Part shown: positions 1-14,166 of the stretch, piece after piece
How the letters are laid out: each line of letters opens with the position of its first letter
Numbering within the stretch: the first letter of the stretch is position 1
Assembly: GCA_023630585.1 (NCBI GenBank)
Contig: CM042543.1
Location: 18,913,260-18,977,259 of the forward strand
Source: Cranoglanis bouderius
Lineage: Eukaryota; Chordata; Actinopteri; Siluriformes; Cranoglanididae
Length of the DNA: 64,000 nucleotides
Direction of reading: 5' to 3'
Position numbers and translations under genes: made by a program
The notes under the pieces: generated by a model
Databases searched by the model: none
What the model saw: the letters and a program-made list of their open reading frames with translations, nothing else
Told to the model about the DNA's origin: nothing

Positions 1-3000
1 AATGCATTTTTGACTACTTACACTGCAACTGCCAACTCTTTTACAGGTAGTTAATATGAAATTCATAATAAGGAATATATTTACAGTCTCAGTAAGCATG
101 TTACTGTTAACAGATTGTAATCAACACCAGAGAAAACAGCAATTTGTGCCAGTAATCTAAATATTCTTACTCGCACTCTTCTCAAGCAGACTGTCCCTGT
201 TTAGACAGCACATATATACATTTCTGCAGTTGAAACCTGACTCTGTTTTCTTAATCTTAATGTCAGGACAAGCCTGAGCACGGGAAACTCCTCTCTCACT
301 GTCTGCAACAACACCAATGTGGGCACAGAGAAAAGTTCGAGTTTTCTCGATTCCTGGATATAACGTAAGACAGGGCAAGTATTGTAAACTGCCAGCCAAA
401 AGTTTTCATTTCTCATGTTTTATTTAATCACTAATTACTAATTATTGCCACAGACTAAACAAAATGATATGGAATTGCAATTAATTAAGGAAGCTTAAAC
501 CTTAGTGGAGTTTATTAACTGCTCACTCTCAGATCCTAATGAGACTTTAAATGAGTGCTTTATTAAAGGCAGAGACACTTGCAAGGTAATCTTTTAAGCC
601 TATACATAAAAGACTCGTGGTGCTAATATTAACTGTAAAACATAAGTGAGTGGTATGTTAAAAGTGCCTAATTAGAGCAGATGAGTAGAGTAGAAGACGT
701 TGACCTTCTCCTATTAAACTAGATCTAGATTGTTCCAATAAAATAAAGTAATTAACTAAAAATAATAATAAACATTTCTCCATTCATTTCTCAAATTCAC
801 TGGTCAGATTTTCATTTTCATATAAACAAAAATGTGAAAACATAAATTGTTCAAAAGATTTTGACTGCCAGTGTATATCACAAGATTTTATACATACACA
901 AAGTAATAACATTTTCACACTAATAAATACTGTACAGTATATCTAGTACGAATATCTGTCCTCTGTGTTTAAACAAACAAAGCCCACATTCTGTGAAAAA
1001 CAGATTGGGACAATGACAACCAAATTGTGTACTTTCCAGGAGGAGCCAAAATAGCCTTACAGTATGTTCAAGCACAACAGAAGTTAAATGCCAAGGTTCT
1101 CCAAGTCAGGTAGGTTGTGCTAAAAACAAAAGAGAAAGCAGTGAGCGGGAAGGGTTTTTAAGTAGCAGATCTTTCACATGTTGATACTGAACACACATTT
1201 GTGGACAGAGAGGACAGTGTAGCGTGACTTCTGAGTGTGAAACCCACCATACAACTCTATTGTGAAAACACAACCCAGTTGTGGTCAACAGAGATGCTCT
1301 CGGCTGACTGCTTCTGGGTGTAAATATTGTTGTTTCTACAAACAAAGATGGGTTGATTACCTCAAGTTCTACCACAACCCATCCCACTACTCCCTCCGAC
1401 AAACAAACTGCTCGTTCACTCGTATGTGTTGTATCGCTTTTCTCCCAGATACTATGGCAGCAGAAAGGCTGCTGTACTGAAAGAACTGACTGACAAACTT
1501 TTCTGAGTGTGCGAGTGTACAGTGAAAAAAAAAGAAGCCCCTTCTCCGATGCATGCAAACTCACTTTCCGGGAGTGGTTAGTCTAAGAAATCATCAGGTG
1601 GTGAGATAAAGCTCAGATTTGTAACACACACACTCAAGACCCCATTTGACTGTGCCTGGTTTGAATGCTGATTTGACTCTAAATGTAAAGCACACGCAAG
1701 GTCTCCACTAGGCCTTCGTAAACAAATCCTTTCCCATTTAGGATCTGTGTGGGTCCAGCTGCCTGTGTTTGTATAGGTATGATTTGTCTTTGATTTCCAT
1801 AAACCTATTTTGTCCCATTCAACACGGAGCCACATAACTCACCATAACAAAAAGGGAGGAAGGAAACAACGCATTAACCAAATTGGATAATGAGACATAT
1901 GTTTGATTCCAGTCTAGGTTTGGTACTGGTTTCAAAAAACTAATAGACATTTCTCTTTAGTATCTCTCAAGTAGGCATGATCCTATGTATGCTGCAGCCC
2001 AGGTGCCCTATACTCGACCAACAGCCTGCATGCTTCATCTGCAAATATTACTATTTACTAAAGGAAGCTATAGCCTTGTCCCTGGCCAAGAATAACACAG
2101 AATCATCAATCATAAAACAGCAAGCAGAGACACAGAAATATCTAATGTTATACCTGCCAAATACAGTAAAAATAGAAGCAAACTAAGAGTAGCAAGTAAG
2201 AGCATGTAGCTTTATTATCTCTTGCACATGTTTTTGAAAACTAGTTGTTACAGACTACCTCAGACTACCAAACTAACATTTAAAAATTAACTTGAGTAGG
2301 TAAAATATAGATAGTATATATTTCTTATTTAAATATTTTTGTTAAGCACATTAAGCACAAATTTTGAACAAATGATGCTAATATTGTAACATTATATATC
2401 ATTATTTACACTGGGTCTTTTAAACTCATGTCAATGATAGTATTGGTAAACTTTGAAATGAATAAAGTGCTATAAAATCTTTCTGACCAAAATCTTTTTG
2501 TCATGTTGGTTGACTTCAATGTGGGTAGCTTTAACTGCACTCAAGGCTAACAATGTAACTGGCTTCAAAGCAGCAGATGTACTAGAAGGTTACATGCTAA
2601 GAAGCTGCCATACATAAAATGGCAAAAATACAATAAAAATAGGGATTAACTGTCAATCCATTTATTCAGGTTATCAAATAATTATGTAGAAAATATAACT
2701 ACCTATTTACAATATTCAATTGTAAAAAAAAAAAAAAAAAAAAAATTCAGCTACATGCTTGAAAATTGAACATTGTAAAAATGTATGGATGTAATTAATG
2801 TTTTAATATGCTTGTTGCTAATAACCAGCAAGAGCAAGAAGTTTAAGAGGATTACATACAGTATTAATGCACTAAATGTATTTTGAAAATTAGACAAATC
2901 TAACGCAAAACCTTTTATATTGATTTTGATATTCTAAATAATGATTTAGAGGTTGAGAATGCTCATTCAAAAAAAAAAGACTTTCTGCACATTAACTCCT

Positions 3001-3684
3001 ACACATAAACTCACACATCTGCCTTCAGCCAGACTAAATCACATAAACTATGGCCAGATTAATAGATTACAACAGTGCCTTGGGCACTGGCAGCTAGCTT
3101 GACATCTTAACACATTCAGGAACAATTGAACTGTCAATCACCACATACAACATATAATGTGAAATAACTGTGCACAGTTTACTAATGTTAAGTACGTAAT
3201 ATATATATATACATTAGTACTGTCCTACTTGACGTGCTGCACATTCCAAAACATGGAAAGCTGTGATCTCATCCTCAAATGGATCCCTTGCTTTTAGATA
3301 ATTGGTATAGTAAAGCAGAGAGGTTTAACATTTCTACCGAAACAGAACCTAAGCAAAGACAGAGCAAATTTGAGAAAGTTATAGTAATAACTTGACAGTA
3401 GTGGCTCCCTCCACCATTTGTGTAAATTATAACTAAATTGTTTTGGCCTGTGGATATGATAATACTTTCTCCTGGGCTGTAATTCCATAACACAAATATA
3501 CTGAGGGTGATAATTGGGGTGGAGGAAAGAGGAGCTGGTGTCTGCAGGGCGGCACGTGCCGATTGCACTGCTGACAGCTCCACAGAGAGTGAGAATGGTA
3601 TGCAGTATTTGTGAGCTGGTAAAGGATCTCACAGCAGTCTCTCCCCATGAGCTGCTGCTGTTTCACTGTCACTTGTGGCCACAC

Positions 3685-3716
<32 letters not shown>

Positions 3717-4055
3717 CTTGCAACAGATTAGTTACATAAAACTGTCAACGGTACAAAAATGCACCATAGACAAAATAGTAAGCACTATTCTCCAAATCCC
3801 CACTTTATAAAACAGGATCTGGCAAGGCTGTTTGTGTCTGCCTGAGAACGTGGGTGCTTCACGCCAGCTCAGTACTGCTAATTACTACAACTGGACAGAC
3901 CACTGTCAATGTAATAATGCCCACAGTATGTCTATTCCTGTTTCTCTCAACTGAAGACTTCACTAAAATCTCTAGCCATCCCTTTTCATAAAATTGTAAC
4001 ATGAGTGTGAGAAAGACTAATTATAATGACATTAATAATACTGATGATGATATTA

Positions 4056-4103
4056 GCAGCAGCAAGAAGAAGAAGAACAAGAAGAAGAACAAGAAGAAGA
4101 AAA
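4056..4103 (+). repeat. purine repeat, (AAG/AAC)n
   Basis: Imperfect tandem GAA and GAAC units following an AGC-repeat start. A strand-biased purine tract, probably a simple repeat with no coding role. Confidence 0.85.
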
Positions 4104-4395
4104 ATCAAATTTACAGGTGGTGTAGAGGAAGTATACACACTGCTAAACCTGACAAACTTAGTTTACTCCAATCAATTTAAAAACTGATATGTTACTTAAC
4201 TGAACATAGGTTAAACATTGATTGCTTTGAGTACAGCAAACTAATAAAGAGTTAGGTGTTAACTTATTCTTTTTTACACTTACTTAAATCCACAAAGTCA
4301 AGTTTAAAGAACTAAATAAGTCAATTTTGAAATGCTCTTTTGGTTATAAATCTATGTCAAAAATAAAACAGCTCGCACACTCTCAGTAATCACTT

Positions 4396-4398
<3 letters not shown>

Positions 4399-4429
<31 letters not shown>

Positions 4430-4431
4430 AA
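4399..4431 (+). repeat. (AAC)n microsatellite
   Basis: About eleven tandem AAC units, uninterrupted. Confidence 0.95.
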
Positions 4432-4484
4432 CCCCAACCAAATTTCCCCTATACCATCTTTATCTTATATGAAATTTATTTTAG

Positions 4485-4592
4485 CCAGTCCGCCTACTGG
4501 CAGGGGTAGAACGTGAAACTCCACACCCGAGGCCAGGATCTAACCCAGGACCCTGAGCTGTGAAACGGCAATGATACCCACTACGCATTTAA
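4485..4592 (-). mobile_element. SINE fragment, tRNA-derived, degenerate
   Basis: On the minus strand this reads a tRNA-like head (...cacagctcagggtcctgg then ggttagatcctg, resembling a B box) followed by a body with gtggagtttcacgttctacccc. That order is typical of teleost tRNA-derived SINEs. The A box and tail are eroded, and the boundaries are approximate. Confidence 0.5.
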
Positions 4593-5481
4593 TTTAAGAT
4601 GTTTCTTATTTTATTTTATTCAAGGTTTAAAGGTAACTGTTGTCACCATACAGTCATGTTAGTCACTTATCCAGACCTTTATATTTGATAATTTATGAGA
4701 TTTTATAAAACTGGACCTTTACAGCTTTTAACTGAACTAACTTTGGCCTATATTGTTCACTATTTGTTAACTAACTGAATTGAAGTTAAGTGACCAACAA
4801 GGAATTTTTGCATGAGGTGTTGAGGAGAAATATGTTTTTTTTAGTCAAGGTTTAAGCTAATATTACTTGAGTAATTAAAACTTGAGTCACATGAATTGTG
4901 CTTACTTAAAATTTCACACACAAAAGAAATAACACAATCGGATTGAGTTCAAACAATGATCAGTTGCCGAGTTTTCGTAACTTAATTCAGACAATATGAC
5001 ATTTAAACTCATTTGAATAGTGATTACTCATTTCATTTAGTCCTTTCCACTGTTCGGATTGACAGTGCAGAGAGAGATAGAGAGATAAGAACAAGAATTA
5101 TATTTATCTATCCACATCAAGTATATCGTCCAAAATGGCATCTGGCACATATTAACCAGTTAGGCACAAAGTTAAAAATATAAACTAATGACTTCACTTT
5201 TTAGCCGTGAAATTATAGTCCATACATATTCCAATAACAGGTAGGATTAGTGCAAGAAATGTTCAAATTCTCAAACATCTCAACCGGTGCATATATTCAG
5301 TATGTTTTATCTTTCCTCATTAAAGCATTCAAACACACACATACAAGAAAAAGCAAACATCAAACATGGTACATTTCTAAGTACACACCAATATATGGTG
5401 TAGGACCAGCAAGATAAAGAAACATAGGCATACAATAATGCACAATGTACATATGGCCACAGCTGAAAGCTGAATACTTAC

Positions 5482-5565
5482 CCCTCTTTGTGAAATATGG
5501 TTCTGAAACAGTCCCCCAGGCCTTTATAGCTGTTTGGGTCACTCACTCCGCGCTGAATTTGGAAC
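5482..5565 (-). CDS. slc25a21: slc25a21 exon 3 (mitochondrial oxodicarboxylate carrier)
   Basis: This is an 84-nt internal coding exon on the minus strand. The acceptor is tttccctcag-like (ccctcag, AG at 5567-5566) and the donor is a strong gtaagt starting at 5481. The exon begins with the last base of an Arg codon (AG|G) left open by the upstream exon, then reads FQIQRGVSDPNSYKG, then LGDCFRTIFHKEG, with the last Gly codon open (GG|). Human SLC25A21 has FQIQRCATDPNSYKS at the same place, directly after PLDVVKTR, so identity and frame agree. In this family the segment is the matrix loop and the start of the amphipathic matrix helix of carrier repeat 1. The protein exchanges 2-oxoadipate and related C5-C7 oxodicarboxylates for 2-oxoglutarate across the inner mitochondrial membrane (lysine and tryptophan breakdown). 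No stop codon or frameshift is present. Intron 2 on its 5' side is 18,443 nt. Confidence 0.95.
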
Positions 5566-5640
5566 CTGAGGGAACATGCTGACAGTTCATTACTGGTGAT
5601 ATTTATTCATTTTTCTTTAAATATCAGCACATTTATTACT

Positions 5641-5643
<3 letters not shown>

Positions 5644-5675
<32 letters not shown>
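5644..5675 (+). repeat. poly(A) tract
   Basis: An uninterrupted run of about 31 A, some 80 bp upstream of exon 3 in gene orientation, so it is a poly(T) run in the intron RNA. It lies further away than the acceptor's own pyrimidine tract. Confidence 0.9.
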
Positions 5676-5676
<1 letters not shown>

Positions 5677-7226
5677 AGAAATCATGCAGGCTTTTGGAAA
5701 GGTGTTTATTGATATATGCATGCAAATGTATGCAACCAAAAAAAAAAAAAACCAAACAAAACAAACAAAAAAAAAACACCCTGAGATTTACAAGTTGCAA
5801 ATGAAGTTAAAGGTGATTCTAGGCTCTGATATTTAATGTCATTAAAAAAAAGATTGCTTTTAAAATACGATATGTTACTTTCTACACCAATACATTGCTT
5901 CCGAAAGTTGATATTAGAGCTTATGACTCCATCAGTAAATGAAATCTACTATGATCTCACCCATATCTTTAAGGTGTGGCACACTGATGCAGTAGACTAT
6001 GCATTAAGCCATTTTTGGATAGAAAATATAGTGTACACAGTCTACAGATTTTGTTTTCGATGACTCATGACAACATTTTATTAATCTCTGGGTTACAGGG
6101 ACCTTTAATACTTCATTCTGAACTTTTATATTAAAAGGCTAAGTTTATTAGTAGTGCCCAGATTTCCTGCTGGAGATCAATATCCATCAATCCAGCCATC
6201 CAGCCAGCCAGCCGTCATTTTGTTTGTATACATGATTGTTTTAGTAAGTTTTGTGTCTGATTGTTAGAGAGAAATGCACAAATACAGACTGCTCAAACTG
6301 TAACATCACAATCTGGTTGGACACACTTTGCCAGCTGCCAGTTTCTTTTTTTGGTCTTGCCAAGGATCTTTTTTGGTTTCAGGGTACAAAGAATCAAATG
6401 TGTTGAAATCCATATCTCAACTATTTTAGAATTTCACTGTATGATTTAATTATGTTTTAATTTTTGTTAATTATAATAACATACTGTATGGCTGATGTGT
6501 ATATTCCATACACATCACATCTTTGTTTAGTAAACTCAGTTATCTACTCAGATAGAGTGTGGATATCAAGTGTAGCAATAGTTAATACAGAGGTACTATA
6601 AAAATGAGTGAATCCACCAGGTACTTTTTACGATTGGTTATCAAATAAATATTTAAATTTAAATATTAAATAAGTCACAACACAAAATATTCAGTGCAGA
6701 CATGTTCTCGTATGTTCTAAGTTGATTGACTGACAGCTGAAAGAAAACCAAGGAATAGGACTACAATATTTGGTCAATTTATCAACAAGAAATAAAGGAG
6801 CACAGACTAATGTGTGTACAAGTCTCAAACAACATCTTATCTCTTAGTGGCTCCAGAGCCTGTTCTAGAACCTCAAGCCCAATGAACAAATCAAATATTT
6901 ACTTAACCCATATTTTCCAATTAGCCCTGTCTGCCCCATAGCAGGCCTGCAAACTGTACTGTTTACTGCTAATAAACTTTTAGTTGTAACTCTGCAGTTA
7001 CATGTATATTTATAATACAAAAGGTAAGGGACCATTTTGGAGCTACAAACCTGCTAGTAACTTGCTAATAAACATAATCTAACTCTGTGTAAATTTTAAA
7101 CTTAGGGTGCACTTGAAGAGAGTTTGTACTGCATTATCCAATTTCATTGCACAGATACTGATAAAAAGAGACCTGCTGGTTGGATTTTTACACACCCTGT
7201 TTGGTGGTATATACTCTGTGTGTGTG

Positions 7227-8603
7227 CAGTGGTGGATGAAGTGCTTGAAAGCCACATTTGAGTAAAAGTACAGCTATCTTACCAGAAAATGACTTCGGTA
7301 GAAGTTAAAGTCACCTTTTAGAATATTACTTAAGTAAAAGTCTTAAAGTATCTGATATTTATTGTACTTAAGCATGAAAAGTATTTTTGATATTAAATGT
7401 ACTTAAGTATTGAAAGTAAAAGTACAAGTAAATGCTGTTAATACAAAAAGTTTAGTCTTTTTAAGCATGTACACCACCTTAAAAATGGAGCCTACAAAAC
7501 AAAGTCTTCAAGCTGAAGCTCTTGAAAGGAGCTTCGTCAGGGGCAACGTGTCATACAATTTGCCAAATCACAAAACTTTCAGAGTAAACAACTCACCATA
7601 TGGCTGACCATCTGCCTTCTGCAGTATGGCAGAACTTTAATATTGTACTATACACAGTCTGAACAACAAGATTGTGTTAAGTTTTAATTTTAACTAATAA
7701 AGGCATCCCAACGTACTTTACATATGTCTAGTTTGGCCTCATCACCTAGACATCAATACAGTAGCTCCTTATAGCAGCTAGTTAAAATAACGTTAGCTAT
7801 GCTAATGGACGAATGACATTAAACTCACCTCAACATGTGTTTTACAGTCATTTAACCCACCACGGGCAATTTAGAAATCACTACTGCAAACAGTGCAGTG
7901 AGCTACACTGTCGTTTTTTTTTTGTTTTTTTTTTAAAATTTTTACCCCTATTATGCATGGGTTCACTTTAGTGTAGTCTGGGGTGAAGTGCGCTTTTTAC
8001 TTTTTTAAATTTTATTTGGACACTCTGCCATAGCGCTGCAGACACTAAACTGTACTGAACTGAACTGATGGATGAGTTGGAGAGAGAGGTCGACTGTAAA
8101 GCCCGCCTACCGAGAAAATTGATAGGTTAGTTAGCACAAAGAGAGACCAATCAGGACGCACGCTGTCACTCATTCTCACCACGTCTGTCGCTTGCTCTCT
8201 TGGTTTCTCCAGAGCCCTTCTACCATTAGAAATGACAATTGAACTCTCTTAACCGCGGCTTTGCGTGCACTTGCGTGCACTTGCGTGCACTTGCGTGCAC
8301 TTGCGTGCACTTGCGTGCACTTGCGTGCACTTGCGTGCACTTGCGTAATGGGATTTAACCAGTGATCTAACTTGCAAACACCGGACCACTGATTCGTCAA
8401 ATCTGCTTGTTTCCGGTCTGTGTTCTTCCGATTTTATTTTGTAGTGACGAAGATGCTTAGGGGAAATGTATCGGAGTAAAAGTATACATTTTATTTAGGA
8501 AATGTAGTGGAGTAAAAGTGAAAGTTGACAGAAATATAAAAACTCAAGTAAAAAACTTAAGCACTGTAACGAAGTATTATTACTTCGTTACATTACACCA
8601 CTG
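7227..8603. mobile_element. hAT-like non-autonomous DNA transposon
   Basis: The ends are inverted: the left end is CAGTGGTGGATGAAGTGCTT and the right end, reversed, starts CAGTGGTGTAATG. Subterminal DNA on both sides is full of aagtaaaagta-type motifs, as in Tol2/Ac-like hAT elements of fish. Eight-base flanks (tgtgtgtg and tgtatata) agree at 5 of 8 positions, as expected for a decayed 8-bp target duplication in a TG repeat. No transposase motif was found in its 1.38 kb, so it is non-autonomous or internally rearranged. The interior carries the 10-bp minisatellite at 8261-8346. Confidence 0.75.
8261..8346 (+). repeat. 10-bp minisatellite, TTGCGTGCAC x 8.6
   Basis: Eight perfect copies of TTGCGTGCAC plus TTGCGT, with no divergence between copies, so the expansion is recent or homogenised. 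Each unit holds TTGCGTG, which fits the core of the aryl-hydrocarbon-receptor/ARNT response element (TNGCGTG), and GTGCAC, a palindrome. The period is close to one helical turn. Confidence 0.97.
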
Positions 8604-10149
<1,546 letters not shown>

Positions 10150-10722
10150 TTTATAAAACTTACAAAATTTTATGCTGGGCCTTAACTATAATGACCCAAA
10201 ACGTACCGCAAAAGCAAATCAAGAGCTTCTTAAGGCAAAGAAATTAAATGTTCTTAAATCTCCAATGACCTCATCCCAAATGAGCATGCTTTTCACTTAC
10301 TGAAGACAAAACTAAAGGCAGAAGGACCCACAAAGAGCAGAAGGCAGCTGCAGTAAAGGCCTGGCAAAGCATCTCAAGGGAGGAAACTCAGCATTTGATG
10401 ATGTCCATGGGTTCCAGACTTCAGGCACTCATTTACTTCAAAGGATTTGCATCCAAGTATTAAAAAGAATCCTAAAATTTATAATTATGCTAGTTTGTCC
10501 AATTATTTTTGAGCCTGTGAAAATGGAGGGACTCTGCAAAAATGGATGTAATTCCTAAATAGTTAATGCAATATTTTTGTTAAATCCCTTGAATTAAAGC
10601 TGAAAGTCTACACTTCAATCACATCTTGATTGCTTCATTTCAAACCCATTGTGGCAGTGTACAGAGGCAAAATTATGAAAATTGCATTACTGTCCAAATA
10701 CTTATGGACCTGACTAAGTCTA
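10150..10722 (+). mobile_element. 3' end of a second, different Tc1-like element
   Basis: Starts inside a transposase with NDPKRTAKANQELLKAKK, a decayed form of the NDPKHTA block, followed in shifted frames by AVKAWQSISREETQHLM-like and GFASKY-like coding. It ends in an untranslated part finishing with ccaaatacttatggacctgact, a terminus common among fish Tc1 elements. The 5' two-thirds are missing. The neighbouring Tc1 at 8748-10149 abuts its broken end, suggesting nested insertion or deletion. Confidence 0.75.
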
Positions 10723-10782
10723 CACCTACAGGTGGACCAACAAGGTAGGTGTATCTAATAAAGTATCCAGTAGATGTACAGT
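10723..10782 (+). repeat. terminal fragment of a fish interspersed repeat
   Basis: Contains aggtgtatctaataaagt, which resembles the end of a widespread fish repeat finishing ggtgtacctaataaagtg. The reverse-oriented equivalent, cactttattaggaacac, occurs at 14167-14183. Confidence 0.4.
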
Positions 10783-11489
10783 TTTTTTAAAAAAAAAAAC
10801 CCAGCAATACATGGTGCACTTACATTTTACCAGCGCAACACTCACTAACAAGCCACTACAAGTGCCACTGCTGTTGCATACATTGTTGGGTCATGAGGCA
10901 ACACTGAGCAAAATTAAAAGCATTTGAGGCCAAAATAAAAATAACCAATTTCACTATGTGAGAGGAACAAAAAAGAACAAGAAAGGCAGTTTAGGGGATG
11001 GGGGTGGTATGGAGAGGAGCAAAGATTCCCCTCATATGGTTTTGACTGCCAAGTCAAGAGGTCAGCAGTTAGTCGTTCAGTCGGGTGCCTGATGGGGCCA
11101 TAAAGAGCATTGGTTCCATCGAAGGAAGGGGTTTACTGAGGTGACTAGGCTTTCATAAAGCCAACAGATTAACATCTTAGAGGGGTGTCTCCCAGCATAC
11201 AATTTTGTAGATTCCCTAATAGCTTGTAAGGCATGCCTGAAAAACAGTTTAAATAGCACCATAAATGAACATCCAACACCATATTAAGGGGGGGGATTCT
11301 TAAAGGCAGGCAGTCTGTGGCATTGGGGGCAAGGGAGAATGGGTAAGAGATGGAGGCACAGACCAAGACCTTGTAAACTAATTTAAATCAGTCTTAATTA
11401 ATTTCATATGAATGAAGGGTCAAGGATAACTGTAGATAGAGTTCTATTTCTCCATGTTTGGTTTGCAGGGACAGTCCAACCCAGACTAG

Positions 11490-11492
<3 letters not shown>

Positions 11493-11533
<41 letters not shown>
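11493..11533 (+). repeat. (AG)n microsatellite
   Basis: About 20 uninterrupted AG units. Confidence 0.95.
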
Positions 11534-11538
<5 letters not shown>

Positions 11539-12709
11539 GGGCTATGGTCCACTCCACAGCCCCCTGACCCCACACATGACCCTTAGGTCACCTCATTTCC
11601 TTGTGTCCCTTACCTACCCTCTCATAAAGATCTTGGACCAAATAGCTTGGCCTGTGAGAGATAATGGGGGTATATAAGGAGTTCATGGCAGCAGGGCATG
11701 TAACAGGCATCTTGCCACACTGCCACATCACGCTGGCCATGCAGGAAATACCAGCAGACAAGGCGGGAGTTTTTCTTCTGGTCAGCACTGATTTTTATAT
11801 GGGTCCTCTATATGACCTAACAGGATAGCAACATGAGTCGGAACTGTCAGCAATCTGGCTGATAGAGTTGTAACCTGTTCTGTTATAGTCAGCAAACAGT
11901 GAAACCATGTAAAGTGCCAGACCTCCGTTAACATATGAAGCTCTCAGAATTCTTATTGGTCTATCCCCAGAAAGAGATGATGTACTCAGAAATGATGATG
12001 CCCACAAGTTCACTGACAATAAGGAACCTATCCCACTGTGCCTTATTTTACTATCCCACAGCATGATGGACAACCAGGTGAGGGTGAAGATAAGGGCAGG
12101 TTGGTGTTTCTGTGAGCAATATGAGTGCCATGGGGTAAATAACCCTGGAGTATTTTGCTTGACCCTAAAGTCCTTATAAAACGTGCATATTCAAGGCCCT
12201 ACAAAAGAGGATAAATAACAGCTAGGGAATGGGAGAACCCCTTCTTTGTATTTTTTACAGACAAGTATGCAGTGTTTTAGGGCCAGGCAGAGTGCTAGGG
12301 CCTTGTCCCCTCTGAGGCCCTTGTGGTAATGGGCCTACTTTGAGTCCAACAGGGGGCTGTGCTAGGCTAGAGGACAAGCTGATGGGCTCAAGACCAATAA
12401 CGACGGTGTTAAAAAGAGCCCTTTGGGAAAGGTAGAAGGTTACTGGGTTGATCAAAAGACTTGAGTTTGATGGCGTTGCCTTTAAAGGGGTAGGTTGAAC
12501 TTTTAAAAAGGTCTCTTAAATTTGCCTTCTTAAAAACTGGGGTTTTCCCCATAGAAATTTCAAACATTGAACCTACATTTTCAGTAGAATATTGATCCAA
12601 CAATACATAAAAACTAAATGAAAGCATCCTGTAGTACCTGGGAATCTGATGTTGTATGCTACTGATGGAATAAAAAAGTAATATAATGGCAAAATGCAAA
12701 AAACAGGTA

Positions 12710-14026
12710 TAGTGAAAAAATAAGTACACCCCATGGAAACTGTTGGCTTTTTTGACATATTTTGGACAAGCAAACATTTGATCATCTTTGAAAACATGCC
12801 TATTAATAAAGTTGATATACTTGAACAAAACCACAAGGAAAATTAGCTTTTTCAATCATTTATTCAACAGAAATATCAATAGATGTGATACTTTTTCCAC
12901 AGAAGAATAAGTACACCCTTGGCCTCAGAAGCTAGTATTGCTGCCTTTACCAGAAATAACTTCTTGTAGGCATTTTGCATTGTCCATCAGTCTCTGACAT
13001 TGGCTTGCTGGAATTTTTGACTCATTCATGCAATATTCACTCAGTTGCAAGATGTTTGAGGGTTTCTTGCATGTAATCCCCCGACAACATTTCAATGGGA
13101 TTCAAATCCGGGCTTTGACTAGGCCATTCCATAACCCTCCATGTCTTCTTTTTGAGCCATTCTTTTTGATTTGCTAGAGTGCTTAGCATCAGTATCCTGT
13201 TGAAAGGTCCACTTTCGGTTCAACTTCAACTTTCGGACAGATGGCCTCACATTATCTTCAAGCACTCTTTGATATGTTGCAGAATTCATAGATGAATCAA
13301 TGAATGCAAGTTGTCCAGTCCCTGAGGCAGAGAGGCAACCCCAAACCATAGCATTTCCTTCACCGTGCTTCACAGTTGGTATGAGGTGCTTCTCCTGAAA
13401 AGCTATCTTTGGTCTGGCGCGAAAGATGTCTGCTGTTACTGTGGCCAAACAACTCTATCTTTGATTCGTCTGTCCAGAGCACATTATTCCAAAAGGCCTG
13501 GTCTTTGCCTATATGCTCACTGGCAAACTGTAGTCTTGCTTTAATGTTCTTTTTAGACAGCAAAAACTTTTTCCTGTCACTCCTCCCATGCAGGTCAAAT
13601 TTGTGCAATCTCTTTCTGACTGTAGAAGCATGCACTTTGAGACCAACAGCTGCAAGACTTAGTAGCAGATCCTGTGATTAAATTTTGGGGTTCTTGGAGA
13701 CTTCTTTTTGCCTCGGATGGTAGATGATTTTCCTTACAGTGGAATGATGTATTTCAAATAATTTGGAGATCTTTTTAAATCCCTTGCCAAACTCATAGGC
13801 ATCCACAACCTTTTTTCTGAAGGCCTTATAGTACTCTTTAGATCTTGGTATGATGACACCACACACCTCATTAACAAAGGGAACACCAGACACTAGATGT
13901 GAGAGGTTTAAATAAGACAGGTTCCACCTGCACTCCCTAAGCAGGTTCTGATTGCTGGCACCAAATCTTGATCACCTGATTCAAATTTTATGGATTTGAA
14001 GGTGCAATAAATGTAGGGGTATACTG
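12710..14026 (-). mobile_element. Tc1-like transposon, degenerate TIRs
   Basis: The left end starts tagtgaaaaaataagtacacc after a TA, with an inner repeat aagaataagtacaccc near 12903. The right end, reversed, starts cagtatacccctac and is followed outside by TA (14027-14028). It is about 1.3 kb. The transposase remnant reads on the minus strand across most of the element. The ends are more diverged than in the other copies, which suggests an older insertion. Confidence 0.8.
13035..13893 (-). pseudogene. Tc1 transposase pseudogene
   Basis: The first helix-turn-helix block is well kept (IPRSKEYYKAFRKKVVDAYE, then GKGFKKISKLFEIHHSTVRK). After a break come MHASTVRKRLHKFDLHGRS, the first catalytic block VLWTDESKIELFG (Asp kept), the middle block GEGNAMVWGCLSASGTGQL, and a second block FQQDTDAKHSSKS (Asp kept but NDPKH changed to TDAKH). 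The third block lies near 13090-13110 as SPDLNPIEM. Several frameshifts and stops separate these pieces, so it is not functional. Confidence 0.9.
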
Positions 14027-14085
14027 TAACTGATCTGTTTTTTTTTTTTGTTAATATAAATTGTGAAAATTACTACAAAATGTCA

Positions 14086-14090
<5 letters not shown>

Positions 14091-14162
<72 letters not shown>
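14091..14162 (+). repeat. (AC)36 microsatellite
   Basis: An uninterrupted 72-bp AC tract. It is followed at once by a fish interspersed-repeat end (gagcactttattaggaac, 14163-14183). Confidence 0.97.

Positions 14163-14166
<4 letters not shown>

Larger units (their letters stand above)
1..5481 (-). other. slc25a21: slc25a21 intron 3 (partial, 5' part)
   Basis: This is intron sequence downstream of exon 3 on the minus strand, open at the left edge. Exon 4 (expected to encode a peptide like LFGFYKGILPP) was looked for and not found. The DNA is AT-rich. It holds a poly(A) run near 2722-2745, a (CA)n tract at 3680-3718, GAA/GAAC-type purine repeats at 4056-4103, an (AAC)n tract at 4399-4431 and a degenerate SINE piece at 4485-4592. 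Nothing else was recognised at 1-2700 or 4600-5480. Small open frames at 157-416 and 1106-1564 show no family motif. Confidence 0.85.

Noticed and set aside
8261..8346. CRISPR-like array
   Set aside because: The repeats are 10 bp with no spacers, which makes it a minisatellite in a vertebrate genome.
11795..12073. Minus-strand frame with GGLALYMVSLFADY, faintly like the LINE-1 GGLALPNF region
   Set aside because: Only a short match, neighbouring L1 motifs were not found, and the frame is short. Not enough to call a LINE.
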